This document shows, one piece after another, positions 8,224 through 17,652 of a stretch of DNA of 64,000 nt. Within the stretch, counting starts at the first letter, position 1. Each line of letters begins with the position of its first letter. A program made the position numbers and the translations under genes. The notes under the pieces were generated by a model, which was given only the letters and a program-made list of their open reading frames with translations, was not told where the DNA came from and ran no database searches. The stretch is from Methyloceanibacter sp. wino2 (GTDB lineage Bacteria > Pseudomonadota > Alphaproteobacteria > Rhizobiales > Methyloligellaceae), in the NCBI RefSeq assembly GCF_003071365.1, contig NZ_CP028960.1, forward strand, positions 1,798,001 to 1,862,000, written 5' to 3'.

Positions 8224-9741
8224 ATGACCGACGAGGAGCGTGTGTCTCGCGTGAATCAACATCTCAGAGTCGCCCGCGATTGGCAGGCTGCGCCCGAGCA
8301 CGCCGTTTACGAGACGGAAGACTACTTGGAGCCGGAAGAATCTTTGGAGTCCGAGCCGATTTCGTTCTACTCAACGTTCGTTGGCCCGCGCCTTTGGACC
8401 ATTCTCGCTTGGGGGCTGGTCGGAGCGGTCGTGGCCGTGGTTTTGGGACTGCTGCTGCCACCGAGCTACAAGGCGACAGCACAGCTCTATTTCGATCCCC
8501 GCGATCTGCAGGTCCTCGAGAACCAGGTAACCCCTGAGACCGAGGCGCAGAATATCGGCACGACGCTTGTCAGATCGCAGGCGTTGGTCCTGCGGTCCGA
8601 CAACCTTCTGAGAAAGGTCGTCGCGGAGCTCCATCTCGTGGACGATCCCGAATTCAACGGCACGCCGCAGACGATTTTTGGTGAAGTCGCTCAGGCTCTG
8701 AAGTCCATCATCGCGCCAGGAGGCGAGGACAACAGCCCGGCCGCTGTGGAGGCCGTGACGCTGGAGAATTTGCGGCGCGCGATCGGTGTCGATCTAATCG
8801 ACCGTTCTTACATCATCGAGGCATCCGCCACTGCCGACGAGCGGTCGAAGGCCAGCGAGATCCTGAGTGCGCTCGTGGACGCGTTTCTCAAGTATCAGGA
8901 GGAATCGCGTTCCGATGTGGCGAGCCGGACAAGCCTCGACCTACAGGGCGGCATCGAGAGACTGCGCCTGAACGTCGAAAAGATCGAACAGGAGATCGAG
9001 GACTACAAGGCCGAGAACCAGCTGACCGGCGTCGGTGGCCAGATTGTCTCCGAGCGGCAGTTGTCCGAACTCAGCACGAAGTTGATCGATGCGCAGGCCG
9101 AGACCGCACAGGTCAAGGCCCGGTTCGACGCGGTGCTTGCGGCGAAGGGAGACCTCGGCCGGCTGCCCGAAGCCGTCGCCTCGGATACGCTTCGTGAACT
9201 GCGCGGACTTCTGGCGCGCCTCGTCCAACAAAGGGCGGTCCTTGAGGCGCAGTTGCAGCCGTCCCATCCGACCATGCGTTCCTTGCGGGACAGCGAGGCG
9301 CAGTTGAATTCGGAAATCAAAGCCGAACTCACGCGGATCAGTGAGTCTCTTCGCGTCGACTACCAGCGCGCCAAAGAGAATGAGGACGCCGTCGCCAAAC
9401 TCGTCGATGCGGAACGTGAGCGTCTCAAAACGGCGAACCAGGCGCAGATCACTTTGCGCGGCATGGAGCGGCGGCTGGAGACGGCGCGTCAGCTTTATCG
9501 CGACGCCGACACGCGTGCCTCTCAAGCCCGAGAGCAGGCCGAGCTGAACACGGCCAATGTCCGCGTCATTTCCGATCCCAGCACGTTGCGCAAGAAAGTC
9601 TTCCCGCCGCCGACTCCGCTCCTGGCAGCGATGGGCCTCGTCTTCGGCCTGTTCATCGGCTTCGTCATCACCAATTGGCGCCTGCTGCTGTTTCGCGGCC
9701 GTGGCCGCGACTCCGACGTGGTCGACTACGCCCAGTACTGA
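8224..9741 (+). CDS. Polysaccharide chain-length determinant (Wzz/GumC type, no kinase domain)
   Basis: This 505-aa inner-membrane protein sets polymer length and links the polymerase to the export channel. After a charged N-terminus it has TM1 (about residues 61-80), a periplasmic Wzz domain with long coiled-coil helices (about 260-460) and TM2 (about 466-490) preceded by the conserved proline-rich motif FPPPTPLL. It stops 20 residues after TM2, so the BY-kinase domain of Wzc/ExoP is absent and no separate kinase is seen in the window. The ATG at 8224 is preceded by a GGGTAGG stretch; the frame stays open far upstream but gives no conserved sequence. Confidence 0.93.
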   Translation: MTDEERVSRVNQHLRVARDWQAAPEHAVYETEDYLEPEESLESEPISFYSTFVGPRLWTILAWGLVGAVVAVVLGLLLPPSYKATAQLYFDPRDLQVLENQVTPETEAQNIGTTLVRSQALVLRSDNLLRKVVAELHLVDDPEFNGTPQTIFGEVAQALKSIIAPGGEDNSPAAVEAVTLENLRRAIGVDLIDRSYIIEASATADERSKASEILSALVDAFLKYQEESRSDVASRTSLDLQGGIERLRLNVEKIEQEIEDYKAENQLTGVGGQIVSERQLSELSTKLIDAQAETAQVKARFDAVLAAKGDLGRLPEAVASDTLRELRGLLARLVQQRAVLEAQLQPSHPTMRSLRDSEAQLNSEIKAELTRISESLRVDYQRAKENEDAVAKLVDAERERLKTANQAQITLRGMERRLETARQLYRDADTRASQAREQAELNTANVRVISDPSTLRKKVFPPPTPLLAAMGLVFGLFIGFVITNWRLLLFRGRGRDSDVVDYAQY

Positions 9742-9774
9742 GGCTTGCGGCATGCAAGCGCCAGGATTTGCGCG

Positions 9775-10851
9775 CTAGCGTTTCCGCGCGAAGTCCATCA
9801 GCACGCGCGTCTGGGGCGGGATCACGGTCGACGGCAGGTAATCGAGCTTGAATGGAAAATCGTCGGGCCACCACGGTCCTGCCGCCCACGCCGTCCACCC
9901 GATCCAGACGTCGCGGTTTTCGGAGATGTGCACCAGGAGTTTCTCGAGAGCCTGGAGATTGACGGGATCCGGGCTGGGGCCGAATTCGCCTAAGAAGGCT
10001 TTGCGATTGTTCCGGCGAGCCCAGGCATCGAATTCGGCTATTCTCTCGAGCCCGATTGTCGGTGAGACGGCGTCTCCGGTTCGTCCCGACGAGTCCCCGT
10101 CGAAATACTGGTGAACCTCGATCGCCGTGTAGCCGATGGGATCGACGAGGTCGGAGAAGATCTCGTTTCCGCCCTGCCGCCATAGATGAGCGCTGGTCCA
10201 CATCGTTCCCGGCGCCAGGATCATGTTTGTCGCGTCGGTCCGGCGGATGGCGTTGATGCAGGCTTGCGCAATGTCGAACCAAGCTTGCGCCGAGATATCG
10301 ACCGGCTCGTTCATCAGTCCGTAGATGACCTGCTTGGACGGTGCCCGCCGGATCAGTTCGAGCCAGAACTGGATAAAGGCGTCCGTTGGGACTTCCGGCG
10401 TGCCGATGAAATGCTGCGTGCTGAATCCATCGGCACTGATCCGCCGCTTGGCGTTGTTGTGCGGATCGAGAATGACGTGCAGCCCCTCATTGAGCGCGCA
10501 GACGAGGACCGTTCTGAGGCGCTCCCATTCCTCGGCATCGAAGTCCGAATAGAGATCCGGCTGCAGCCGTTCCCACAGGAAAGGCAGGCGGATCACGTTG
10601 AACCCGAGACCGCGGTAGTAGGAAATCTCCTCACATGTCGGGTAGGTGTAGTTGGTGCCGAAGACGCCGGGGACGACGTAGCCGAAGTCCGCGCCCGCCA
10701 TGTTGACGCCCGCCAGGAACGGCGTGTCCGCCCACCGGTTGACGTGTCCGCCCGCCGCTGCGGCGCATGTCCTGACGAGGCCCCCGGACGACAGCGCACA
10801 GCCTGCTGCTGCGGCCAGCAGGTCCCGCCGGCTTGGGTTAGGCTGCTTCAT
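9775..10851 (-). CDS. Tat-exported glycoside hydrolase family 5 (cellulase-like)
   Basis: A 358-aa endoglucanase-type hydrolase. It begins with a twin-arginine signal (SRRDLLAAAAG, residues 7-17), so it is folded before export to the periplasm. The GH5 catalytic pair is visible: the acid/base Glu182 in LMNEP and the nucleophile Glu289 in FLGEFGP; NVIRLPFLWERL and VILDPHNN are also typical. The start at 10851 lies inside the end of the polymerase gene (14-nt overlap) and has no clear ribosome site, which suggests translational coupling. Inside a Wzx/Wzy locus it probably trims or releases the polymer, as BcsZ and ExoK do in their systems; its substrate is not known. Confidence 0.9.
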   Translation of the reverse strand: MKQPNPSRRDLLAAAAGCALSSGGLVRTCAAAAGGHVNRWADTPFLAGVNMAGADFGYVVPGVFGTNYTYPTCEEISYYRGLGFNVIRLPFLWERLQPDLYSDFDAEEWERLRTVLVCALNEGLHVILDPHNNAKRRISADGFSTQHFIGTPEVPTDAFIQFWLELIRRAPSKQVIYGLMNEPVDISAQAWFDIAQACINAIRRTDATNMILAPGTMWTSAHLWRQGGNEIFSDLVDPIGYTAIEVHQYFDGDSSGRTGDAVSPTIGLERIAEFDAWARRNNRKAFLGEFGPSPDPVNLQALEKLLVHISENRDVWIGWTAWAAGPWWPDDFPFKLDYLPSTVIPPQTRVLMDFARKR

Positions 10852-12097
10852 GACGGGGTACAGGGCGAAGCGGCACCCGGGGACGCACGCGAACTTCGCT
10901 TGTGACAGGTCCGGCCAGCACGCCATAGAGGAACCACAGCGGGGCCGCCGTCTTGATGCTGACGAAGCTGTAGCTCACCAGCATGGCGAGGGCCAGGTAG
11001 AGCCAGATGCTGTTGAGGTAGTCGGCGCGCGCCCGCGTGCTGCCGTCGAGACTGACCACGGTCAGAATCCACAGCACGGCAAAGATGACGATGGAATGGG
11101 TGATGATCATGAACACGATCCCGCTGTCCGCCGCTTCCGGCACAAGGCGATCCGAGAGGCCGAAATAGTCGATCGGCTGCATTCTGCCCATGAGCTCGAC
11201 CGTGTAGGCGAGGCGACCCGGCATGTCGTCGGCGCCGCTGTGCAGGTCCAGGACTCCGACAGCCAGAATCGCTCCCAGAATTACGAGCGGCAGGATGAAG
11301 ATCGCGACATTGGGCACGACAACGCGCGTGAACACAGCCAACCCGAGGATCAGCGCGGACGTTGCGATTGCCTGGCGGCCATCGCTGGCCACGATCATCA
11401 GGATCACTGAAAGGCAAATGAACACCCGTTGCCGTGTGGTCAGATCGCGCCAAAACGCGAGCGCGAAGCAAACCACGACAAGCACGAAGTTTCCGAGCGA
11501 AACGGGCTCCAAGAAAATCGAGGACATGCGATGCAGCCCAAAGAACGGGATGAAGCGTCCCTGGTATCGCGTGGCGCTGACATAGAGGTCCGAGTCCTCG
11601 TACGTGAACTCTCCGAAGTCCATGCCGCGCGTCGCGATGTAGTAGTCCTTGACGTCGAACAGCTTGCTGAATGTGGATACGCTAATCGCTTCGAGGGCGA
11701 TGCCTGCAATGACGATAGCGCATGCGAGCATCATCATCCGCACGGCGAGTCGCGAACTCGAGGCCATGCCAAGCACGACGAATGTCTGGATCAGGAGAAA
11801 GTCTCTGAAATATTTCAGCTCCACTTCTCCAATGGCGGCCATGCGGATGATGCTGAACAGCCCGACCAGCACGATAAACGCATACCAAGGCGTCATGTGG
11901 CGGTTGAAATGGACAATCGCATAGGCCTGCGCCCCCAGCACAAGCACGGCCTCGACGAGCATGACGTGCTGCGCGCTAAGCTTCGTGACGTTGCTATTGA
12001 TGAAGGCGAGGACCGCGTTGAAGCATATCGCCGCCAGGACCAGGACGATGGGGATCACGGACTCTGTCCGTTCCTGTGGAGGCAGTCGTCCGCGCAT
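10838..12097 (-). CDS. O-antigen/exopolysaccharide polymerase-like membrane protein (Wzy candidate)
   Basis: A 419-aa polytopic membrane protein with about ten hydrophobic segments and a large external loop near the middle (about residues 150-200), the layout of Wzy polymerases. Wzy proteins share little sequence, so the call rests on topology and on position between the flippase/GT genes and the GH5 gene. The ATG at 12097 lies one base after the PIG-L stop, so translation is probably coupled. The motif SDGRQAIATSALILGLA resembles the conserved region of O-antigen ligase/polymerase families, but a WaaL-like ligase cannot be excluded by reading alone. Confidence 0.75.
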   Translation of the reverse strand: MRGRLPPQERTESVIPIVLVLAAICFNAVLAFINSNVTKLSAQHVMLVEAVLVLGAQAYAIVHFNRHMTPWYAFIVLVGLFSIIRMAAIGEVELKYFRDFLLIQTFVVLGMASSSRLAVRMMMLACAIVIAGIALEAISVSTFSKLFDVKDYYIATRGMDFGEFTYEDSDLYVSATRYQGRFIPFFGLHRMSSIFLEPVSLGNFVLVVVCFALAFWRDLTTRQRVFICLSVILMIVASDGRQAIATSALILGLAVFTRVVVPNVAIFILPLVILGAILAVGVLDLHSGADDMPGRLAYTVELMGRMQPIDYFGLSDRLVPEAADSGIVFMIITHSIVIFAVLWILTVVSLDGSTRARADYLNSIWLYLALAMLVSYSFVSIKTAAPLWFLYGVLAGPVTSEVRVRPRVPLRPVPRHEAA

Positions 12098-12098
12098 G

Positions 12099-12926
12099 TC
12101 AGTTCGTCTTCGATGGTTCCGCGAGTGAGCGCCGCTGGGCCGTCTCACCGGCATCCAGACCCGGCCCGCTCACGATGTGGCGAGCAATGAACGGATCCGC
12201 GTGGGTTCTGAAACGCTCATATGTGCAGAGGCCCCAAGTTTCATACAGCAGTGGTCGCTCCATGGGAGCCTCCAAAGCGCGCCGCGGGTTCAGCGGTTGT
12301 AGAGCCTGGTCACCTTTCGTCAGGTAGGACCAAGCCAGCTGCGGTGCAAGCTTCAGCATGACGGACCCTTGAGATCGATAGTGTCGCAGCAGCAAGAGAT
12401 AATCGAGGCGTTCGCGCCATCCCATCGGCCGCAAGGTCGCGGGCCCGTTGGCCTCGAGCGGTGCCGCAAACGACAGCCAGAAACCCAAGGTGGGCGCCCG
12501 ATAGAAGGGGTACTGCCGGCTTTCCTCCAGGACGTTCAGGTGACGCGCCAAGGCCAATCCCACCAAGTGCGCCGCATCGTGATCGTGATGCCCTCCTTCC
12601 CAGGCCGGGACGATGACGCGCGTGACGTCCTCCAGGGTCTCGACCTCGGACAGCAGTTTGTCCCAGCATCGGTCGAGATTCTCCACGAGCGAGCCGTCCG
12701 GGATGTCCAGCTCTGTGCCAAGAAACTTGATGGCCTCGGTGTTGACCCCGAGCGAAGTGAGAACAGTCAAACTCTCCATGTTCCGCTGCTGGGGCGTGAC
12801 GCCCGCCCAGGCGCCATTGGTCAGGTAGATACAGACCACGCGTTCCTTGCGCGCGACCGCGTCGGCGATCTCGTGAAAGACGCCGAAATCGTCATCCTGG
12901 TGCGCAAAGACGAAAACCGTGGTCAC
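12099..12926 (-). CDS. PIG-L family deacetylase (LmbE-like)
   Basis: A 275-aa zinc-dependent deacetylase of the GlcNAc-PI/LmbE type, which removes N-acetyl groups from amino sugars. The N-terminal FVFAHQDDD is the usual AHxDD zinc/catalytic motif, and HHDHDAAH (about residues 111-118) supplies the third zinc ligand. The ATG overlaps the stop of the upstream glycosyltransferase by 4 nt (ATGA). In this locus it may de-N-acetylate a hexosamine in the repeat unit or its lipid-linked precursor; that role is inferred. No signal peptide is visible, so it should act in the cytoplasm. Confidence 0.88.
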   Translation of the reverse strand: MTTVFVFAHQDDDFGVFHEIADAVARKERVVCIYLTNGAWAGVTPQQRNMESLTVLTSLGVNTEAIKFLGTELDIPDGSLVENLDRCWDKLLSEVETLEDVTRVIVPAWEGGHHDHDAAHLVGLALARHLNVLEESRQYPFYRAPTLGFWLSFAAPLEANGPATLRPMGWRERLDYLLLLRHYRSQGSVMLKLAPQLAWSYLTKGDQALQPLNPRRALEAPMERPLLYETWGLCTYERFRTHADPFIARHIVSGPGLDAGETAQRRSLAEPSKTN

Positions 12927-14065
12927 GATAGGACTTCCCGGAAAAGCTCTCCGTAGGTCTTCAGCATACGGTTATTGCTGTACCACTCCCGGAACTTTGG
13001 CGCGAACTTTTTGGCGCGCGCAATGACCTCTTGGTCGTCCAAAGCCCGCGTTAGCCCCTTCGCCCAAGCCGCCGTATCCCATCCGTCAACAAAGACCGCT
13101 GGAGAGTCCCCATCGAGAGTCAGGACCTCGCGCGTTGCCGGTATGGTGCTGGCGACCACAGGGATGCCATGCGTGGCGGCTTCGACCGTGGCGAGGCCGA
13201 ATGTCTCACTCTTGGAGGCAGAGGCGAATAGGTCCGCGATCGCGTAGTAGTCCGCGAGTTTCGGTGCGGGGATGATCCCGAGGAAGGTCACGCGGTCCGC
13301 GACACCAAGGTTGGCGCTGAGTTTTTGAAGCGCATCCCTGGATTCACCGCCACCCGCGATCAGGAGGTGCGCGTCCGGAACCTGGGGCAGGGCGGAAATG
13401 ATCGTGCCGACCGATTTCACGGGTGTTAGCCTGGACGCGACGAGCATGATCCGCGCGCCGTCGGGGACACCAAGGGCCGCGCGCATCGCCTCGCGATCAA
13501 CCTTGGGTGCACCGTAAGTGACGCCATGAGGGATAACCCGGAATTTGCGGACGTAACATCGGGGATAGCCACCGAAGGCTTGGTTCGTGGCGCGCGAATT
13601 GATGATGATCGTCGAGTAGAATCCAAGGCTCCCAGCCAGCCAATCCAGGGCCCGCGGTATCGGATGCGTATCCTGCGGCATGTTCGATTGGTGCACGACT
13701 CGGGTAGGACAGCCCGTGAGCCGCGCCGCAACCGTGGCAATGACTGACGATGTCGGCTGGAAGGTCACGAGCATGTCGGCCCTGTAGCAGGCCACGGTCT
13801 TCGCCGCCTTGAGGATGCCGCGCAGTTTCGAAAGGCTGCCGATCGATGTCTTCGGATAGAGCCAGCACGTCTCGACATGCGCCCCTCGCTCCGACAGATA
13901 CGGTGCGAGCGTCGACACGAGCTGCTCGACGCCGCCGCCGGCATCGGCGTTCACGACGAAGAGGACGCGCTTGCCATCCAGGATGTTGTCCCCCGTGGCA
14001 ACGGGTGCCTGGCGCGCTTGCGGGTCTTCGGCCGGCGGAGCATCGTTTTGCGTTTGGGCGGTCAA
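12923..14065 (-). CDS. Glycosyltransferase family 4 (GT-B fold)
   Basis: A 380-aa retaining glycosyltransferase that adds a sugar to the lipid-linked repeat unit. The acceptor half has the glycine-rich loop (VVNADAGGGVEQLV), and the donor half shows IMLVASRLTPVKS and the nucleotide-binding E-x7-E type motif KSETFGLATVEAATHG. I chose the TTG at 14065 because AGGAG lies 8 nt before it; the frame is open for a further 298 codons upstream, but that part is the shadow of the flippase gene. It is followed by the PIG-L gene with a 4-nt overlap. Donor and linkage cannot be deduced. Confidence 0.9.
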   Translation of the reverse strand: MTAQTQNDAPPAEDPQARQAPVATGDNILDGKRVLFVVNADAGGGVEQLVSTLAPYLSERGAHVETCWLYPKTSIGSLSKLRGILKAAKTVACYRADMLVTFQPTSSVIATVAARLTGCPTRVVHQSNMPQDTHPIPRALDWLAGSLGFYSTIIINSRATNQAFGGYPRCYVRKFRVIPHGVTYGAPKVDREAMRAALGVPDGARIMLVASRLTPVKSVGTIISALPQVPDAHLLIAGGGESRDALQKLSANLGVADRVTFLGIIPAPKLADYYAIADLFASASKSETFGLATVEAATHGIPVVASTIPATREVLTLDGDSPAVFVDGWDTAAWAKGLTRALDDQEVIARAKKFAPKFREWYSNNRMLKTYGELFREVLS

Positions 14066-14100
14066 AGTCCAATCTCCTTTCTGCACAAAGCGCGCGGCGG

Positions 14101-15552
14101 CTAGTTCGCTTCGGGGCTGCGCCGTTGCGCCAACTTGCGGCGCATCATGACGAATGCGCCGGCAGCGAGGTCGTTCAAGGATAGAATGTTGAAAGCACGC
14201 GCAACGCCGATCGACGTGACCGCGAACAGGGCGACGCTGGCAATCGTCGCCAGCACCCCGCCGCTCCCGATATGCATGATCCAGCCTGTGAGGATGTAGG
14301 TTCCCCCTGCGACCCCAGCGATGATCGCCGAGCGCAAGTAGGGCAGCTTCATGATGAACCGGTTCCGCCACGCGATTGCGTAGACGAGGCAGCCCGAGAC
14401 ATGGCCCAGCAGCACGCCCAACGCCGCGCCCAGCATCCCGTAGCTCGGTATCAGAAGCAAAGACGAGACCACCAAAACCGCAAAGCCGATCACGCTCACA
14501 ACCAGGAGAACGTGCGAGCTCTCCGTCAGGTGCGAGGCTTGCTCGAAATAATACGACCGATAGATGGCGACAGCGTTGGCCACCAAGATCGCAAACAGCA
14601 CCGGCTCGATGGCCGTGGCCACCTCGGCACCGAACAGGACGCCGAAGACGAGCTGGTCGAAACGCAAGATGAAGGCGATCACGAACGTCGTGAGGGCCGT
14701 GTAGGCGAGAAACGCTTCGGCCATCGCGTTCGTGGCCTTTTCCACGTGGTTCTCTGCGAGTTGCGCCCGCGCCACCGACATATACGCTCCCGCGATCGCC
14801 TCGGAGATGACGACCATCGTCTGCCGTACGAAGTCCGTGGCGACGCCATAGACGCCGACCGTGCTGAGCGGGGCGAAGCGTGCCAGCAACAGACGATCGA
14901 GTTGCCATCCTGTGGTGCTGAGCACGAAAGCCGGAACCATCGGGCGCCCGTATTGCCATAGCGCGCGGGCGGCGTCCGCGGAAAACTTGCGCTCGACCTT
15001 GTCGCGCCCATCGATCAGCAGCGGGATCGAAGCGCCGAGATGGGCGGCGCCGACGGCGAGGGCGAGCCCCAGCGCGGTTCCGTAAACGAGAAGCGAGAAC
15101 ACCCCCAAGGTCAGCATGAGGATGGCGCGGCTCAGGATGCCGGTCGCCACGACCCGTGAGTGAAGCCGAATCCGTGCGAGTTCCAGAAGCGCTTCGTAAA
15201 GCGACAATCCGAGAATAAGTGCCACGAGGCCGATGCCGAACTGGGCGGTCTCGAACCCGAGCACGTAGCCCACGAACAAAAGCACGAAGATGGCGATCAG
15301 GCCGAGACTAAGCACGCCGAGATAGGTGGACACGAGGTCGCTGCTGCTGTCGTCCTTGTAGCAGGCGAAGAATGAGAACTTCAGCCACTGCACTGTCACG
15401 CCGTATAGGATGTAGGCCCAGGCGAACATGATGAGATAGGCCGCATACGTCTCCGTGCCGCCGATGCGCACGAAGAGCGCAAGCGCTCCGAGGTTGATCA
15501 GAGCGGCCATAACCTTCGAACCCAGATAGTAGGCTATGTGCTTCTCAGTCAT
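14101..15552 (-). CDS. Polysaccharide flippase (Wzx, MATE/MVF-like)
   Basis: A 483-aa membrane protein with 12-14 predicted helices, the architecture of Polysacc_synt/Wzx flippases that turn undecaprenyl-linked repeat units to the periplasmic face. It begins directly with a helix (IAYYLGSKVMAALINLGALA). The ATG at 15552 is the last start before the first helix; the longer open frame to 15660 adds an unlikely N-terminus. It lies 36 nt upstream of the GT4 start on the same strand and belongs to the flippase - GT4 - PIG-L - polymerase - GH5 run. Confidence 0.9.
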   Translation of the reverse strand: MTEKHIAYYLGSKVMAALINLGALALFVRIGGTETYAAYLIMFAWAYILYGVTVQWLKFSFFACYKDDSSSDLVSTYLGVLSLGLIAIFVLLFVGYVLGFETAQFGIGLVALILGLSLYEALLELARIRLHSRVVATGILSRAILMLTLGVFSLLVYGTALGLALAVGAAHLGASIPLLIDGRDKVERKFSADAARALWQYGRPMVPAFVLSTTGWQLDRLLLARFAPLSTVGVYGVATDFVRQTMVVISEAIAGAYMSVARAQLAENHVEKATNAMAEAFLAYTALTTFVIAFILRFDQLVFGVLFGAEVATAIEPVLFAILVANAVAIYRSYYFEQASHLTESSHVLLVVSVIGFAVLVVSSLLLIPSYGMLGAALGVLLGHVSGCLVYAIAWRNRFIMKLPYLRSAIIAGVAGGTYILTGWIMHIGSGGVLATIASVALFAVTSIGVARAFNILSLNDLAAGAFVMMRRKLAQRRSPEAN

Positions 15553-15744
15553 CCTGGACAACGGGCCAATTCGAATGGGCTTGGAAACGGCTGCAAACAG
15601 AGCCGACCGGGGCACGTCCCGCGCATTTGATCGGTATCCCAAAAAAACGTGAACAAACACGCAATTGGGGGACAGAACTTGGGCCTTTTCGCGAGCGCCC
15701 CCGGCCCGGCCGGCAGATCGAAATAGGGCAGATTGCGCGGCGTG

Positions 15745-16542
15745 CTAGCGCCCGGAACCCGGTTGGCCTTGAAAGGTGTTTTTGGCGTCGGCCGCGAGGA
15801 GCTGCGCGAACAGCACGGCGCAGCGCGCGTACCGCATGCCAAGGCGCCTTGGGTGACTTCCCAGACGCCAAAGCCACTCGATGCCGAGTTTCTGGAAGAG
15901 CTGCGGCGCCCTGATCTGGTGGCCGGTCAGGAAATCCGCCGCCGCGCCGACGCAGACAAACCCGCACGGGATGCCCCGTTCCAATGCCCGTGCGGCAAAC
16001 AGCTCCTGCTTCGGTGCGCCGAGCATGACGAAGCAGATGCGGGCACCGGAGTCGCGTATGCGGTCCAAGGCAGCATCGGCCTCGGCGCTGTCCGGCCGGA
16101 AATCCCGCGGCGGGGCTTCCGTCCCGGCGATGGAGATCTGTCCTGCAGTATCGTGCGCCAGGCGCTGGGCAACGGTGTCGAGGACCGCGTCCTCGGTTCC
16201 GAACAGGAAGACGGGTAGGTTCGATTTCGCGGCGGCCTCGCACAGCGGGATGAATAGATCAGCGCCGGTGGTGCGCTCGACCTCCGGCCACTGACGCCGG
16301 GCCAGCATCGCAACGGGCGCCCCGTCTGCCGTAACGAGCGTGGCCTTGCTGTAGGCGGCGCGGAACGCCGGGTCTTGGCGAAGCTTGACGAGATGGTCGA
16401 GGTTGAGCGTGAAAACGTTGAACGCCTGTCCCTGCGCCGCTGCCGAGACGATCGCGTCCAGCGCCTCGGCTTGCGATGCCACGTTGATACGCTGCCCATC
16501 GACGTCGGCATGTTTGCTGCTGGGCGATTGCTCGGAACTCAT
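15745..16542 (-). CDS. WecG/TagA/CpsF family glycosyltransferase
   Basis: A 265-aa GT26 enzyme, a family that transfers N-acetylmannosamine, its uronic acid or other sugars to lipid-linked intermediates. The family core is clear: NLDHLVKLRQDPAFR, ATLVTADGAPV, GADLFIPL, VFLFGTED, the catalytic-region motif VMLGAPKQEL and the end RAPQLFQKLGIEWLWRL. The start at 16542 (MSSEQSPS) fits the family length; an upstream frame is open but not conserved. It is 192 nt upstream of the flippase on the same strand and divergent from the methyltransferase. Confidence 0.93.
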   Translation of the reverse strand: MSSEQSPSSKHADVDGQRINVASQAEALDAIVSAAAQGQAFNVFTLNLDHLVKLRQDPAFRAAYSKATLVTADGAPVAMLARRQWPEVERTTGADLFIPLCEAAAKSNLPVFLFGTEDAVLDTVAQRLAHDTAGQISIAGTEAPPRDFRPDSAEADAALDRIRDSGARICFVMLGAPKQELFAARALERGIPCGFVCVGAAADFLTGHQIRAPQLFQKLGIEWLWRLGSHPRRLGMRYARCAVLFAQLLAADAKNTFQGQPGSGR

Positions 16543-16794
16543 GCTCGTCCAATCGTTTGATCTTCTGTGAGCGCCGGTTCGTAGGTTTCCGCGAGCCCCG
16601 CGCCACACTTACGCGCCAGGCGGATCGGGGGTAGGCTCAGTCGATTCAAATGCTCGAATGGGAACGATTCGTCAATTAACTTGGCCTAGGCTCCCAGATG
16701 TATGTCCGTGCTCGTGCCCTGCGTTTCCACCAGGAAACCGGGGGTGCGCCTCCTCTCCGCACACGCTTTGCCGCCACTTGGGAGTGTTCGTCGT

Positions 16795-17433
16795 ATGAGT
16801 GTTGAACAACTCTACAGACCCTTTCAGGACCGCTTTCGTGCGGCCCGCATGAAGCTGTTCGTGGAGCACTTCAACATTACGAACGACACCCGCATCATCG
16901 ATGTGGGCGGTACCACGCAGAACTGGGGTTACATTTCGCAGGAACCCCAGGTGACCATCTGTAATCTCGGCATCGAGAATGAAGAGCGCGGCCGCTTTAT
17001 TTTCCGGGAAGCGGACGGAACATGCCTCCCCTTCGAGGACAACAGCTTCGACATCGCCTATTCGAATTCGGTGATCGAGCATGTCGGCGACTGGGACGCT
17101 CAACGCAGGTTCGCCGCTGAGATTCGGCGCATCGCCAAGAGCTACTACGTGCAGACGCCGAACCGCTGGTTCTTTGTTGAACCGCACTTCGTTGCGCCCG
17201 TGATCCATATGCTGCCGCGGTCCATGTACCGGCGGCTCATCCCGTTGTTCAGCGCCAAGTACTGGATGGAACGACCGAGCAGCGAAGACGTTGATGCGCT
17301 CTTCGAAGAAATACGGCTGCTCGATCGAGACGAGGTGAAAACGCTCTTCCCGGATGCGGAGTTTTCCGAGGAGAAATTCCTCGGCATGGCCAAGTCTTTC
17401 ATCGCCATGCGCATTGCCGACAAGGCTGCCTAG
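16795..17433 (+). CDS. Class I SAM-dependent methyltransferase
   Basis: A 212-aa methyltransferase of the Methyltransf_11 type. SAM-binding motif I is RIIDVGGTT (about residues 36-44, a variant of DxGxGxG), followed by the acidic post-II region (DGTCLPFEDNSFDIAYSNSVIEHV, split here as DGTCLPFEDNSF and DIAYSNSVIEHV). The start at 16795 has GGGAG about 10 nt upstream. It is divergent from the WecG-type gene and probably modifies a sugar of the exopolysaccharide, but the substrate is not shown by the sequence. Confidence 0.85.
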   Translation: MSVEQLYRPFQDRFRAARMKLFVEHFNITNDTRIIDVGGTTQNWGYISQEPQVTICNLGIENEERGRFIFREADGTCLPFEDNSFDIAYSNSVIEHVGDWDAQRRFAAEIRRIAKSYYVQTPNRWFFVEPHFVAPVIHMLPRSMYRRLIPLFSAKYWMERPSSEDVDALFEEIRLLDRDEVKTLFPDAEFSEEKFLGMAKSFIAMRIADKAA

Positions 17434-17652
17434 CACAGTCTCCCGCAGCGCCGGCGGTCGTGCCGCCACAGGGCGTTCCCCACAGGTCCGCTTGGGCGTA
17501 TAGTTCGCGCTGCAAGGTCGGCACGCGGCGCTATGCCGTTTCTCGTGCCTGGCCGTGATACAAAACAAGAAATACAGAAAAATACGCAGTTTCGGGATTG
17601 GACGGCGCCTCCGGCAGCACGTGGAGGCATGCCCCGCAGGGAGGACGTGGCC

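Noticed and set aside
14066-14959. A 298-codon N-terminal extension of the GT4 gene
   Set aside because: The translation is Arg/Gly-rich and overlaps the flippase; a TTG with AGGAG 8 nt upstream at 14065 marks the real start.
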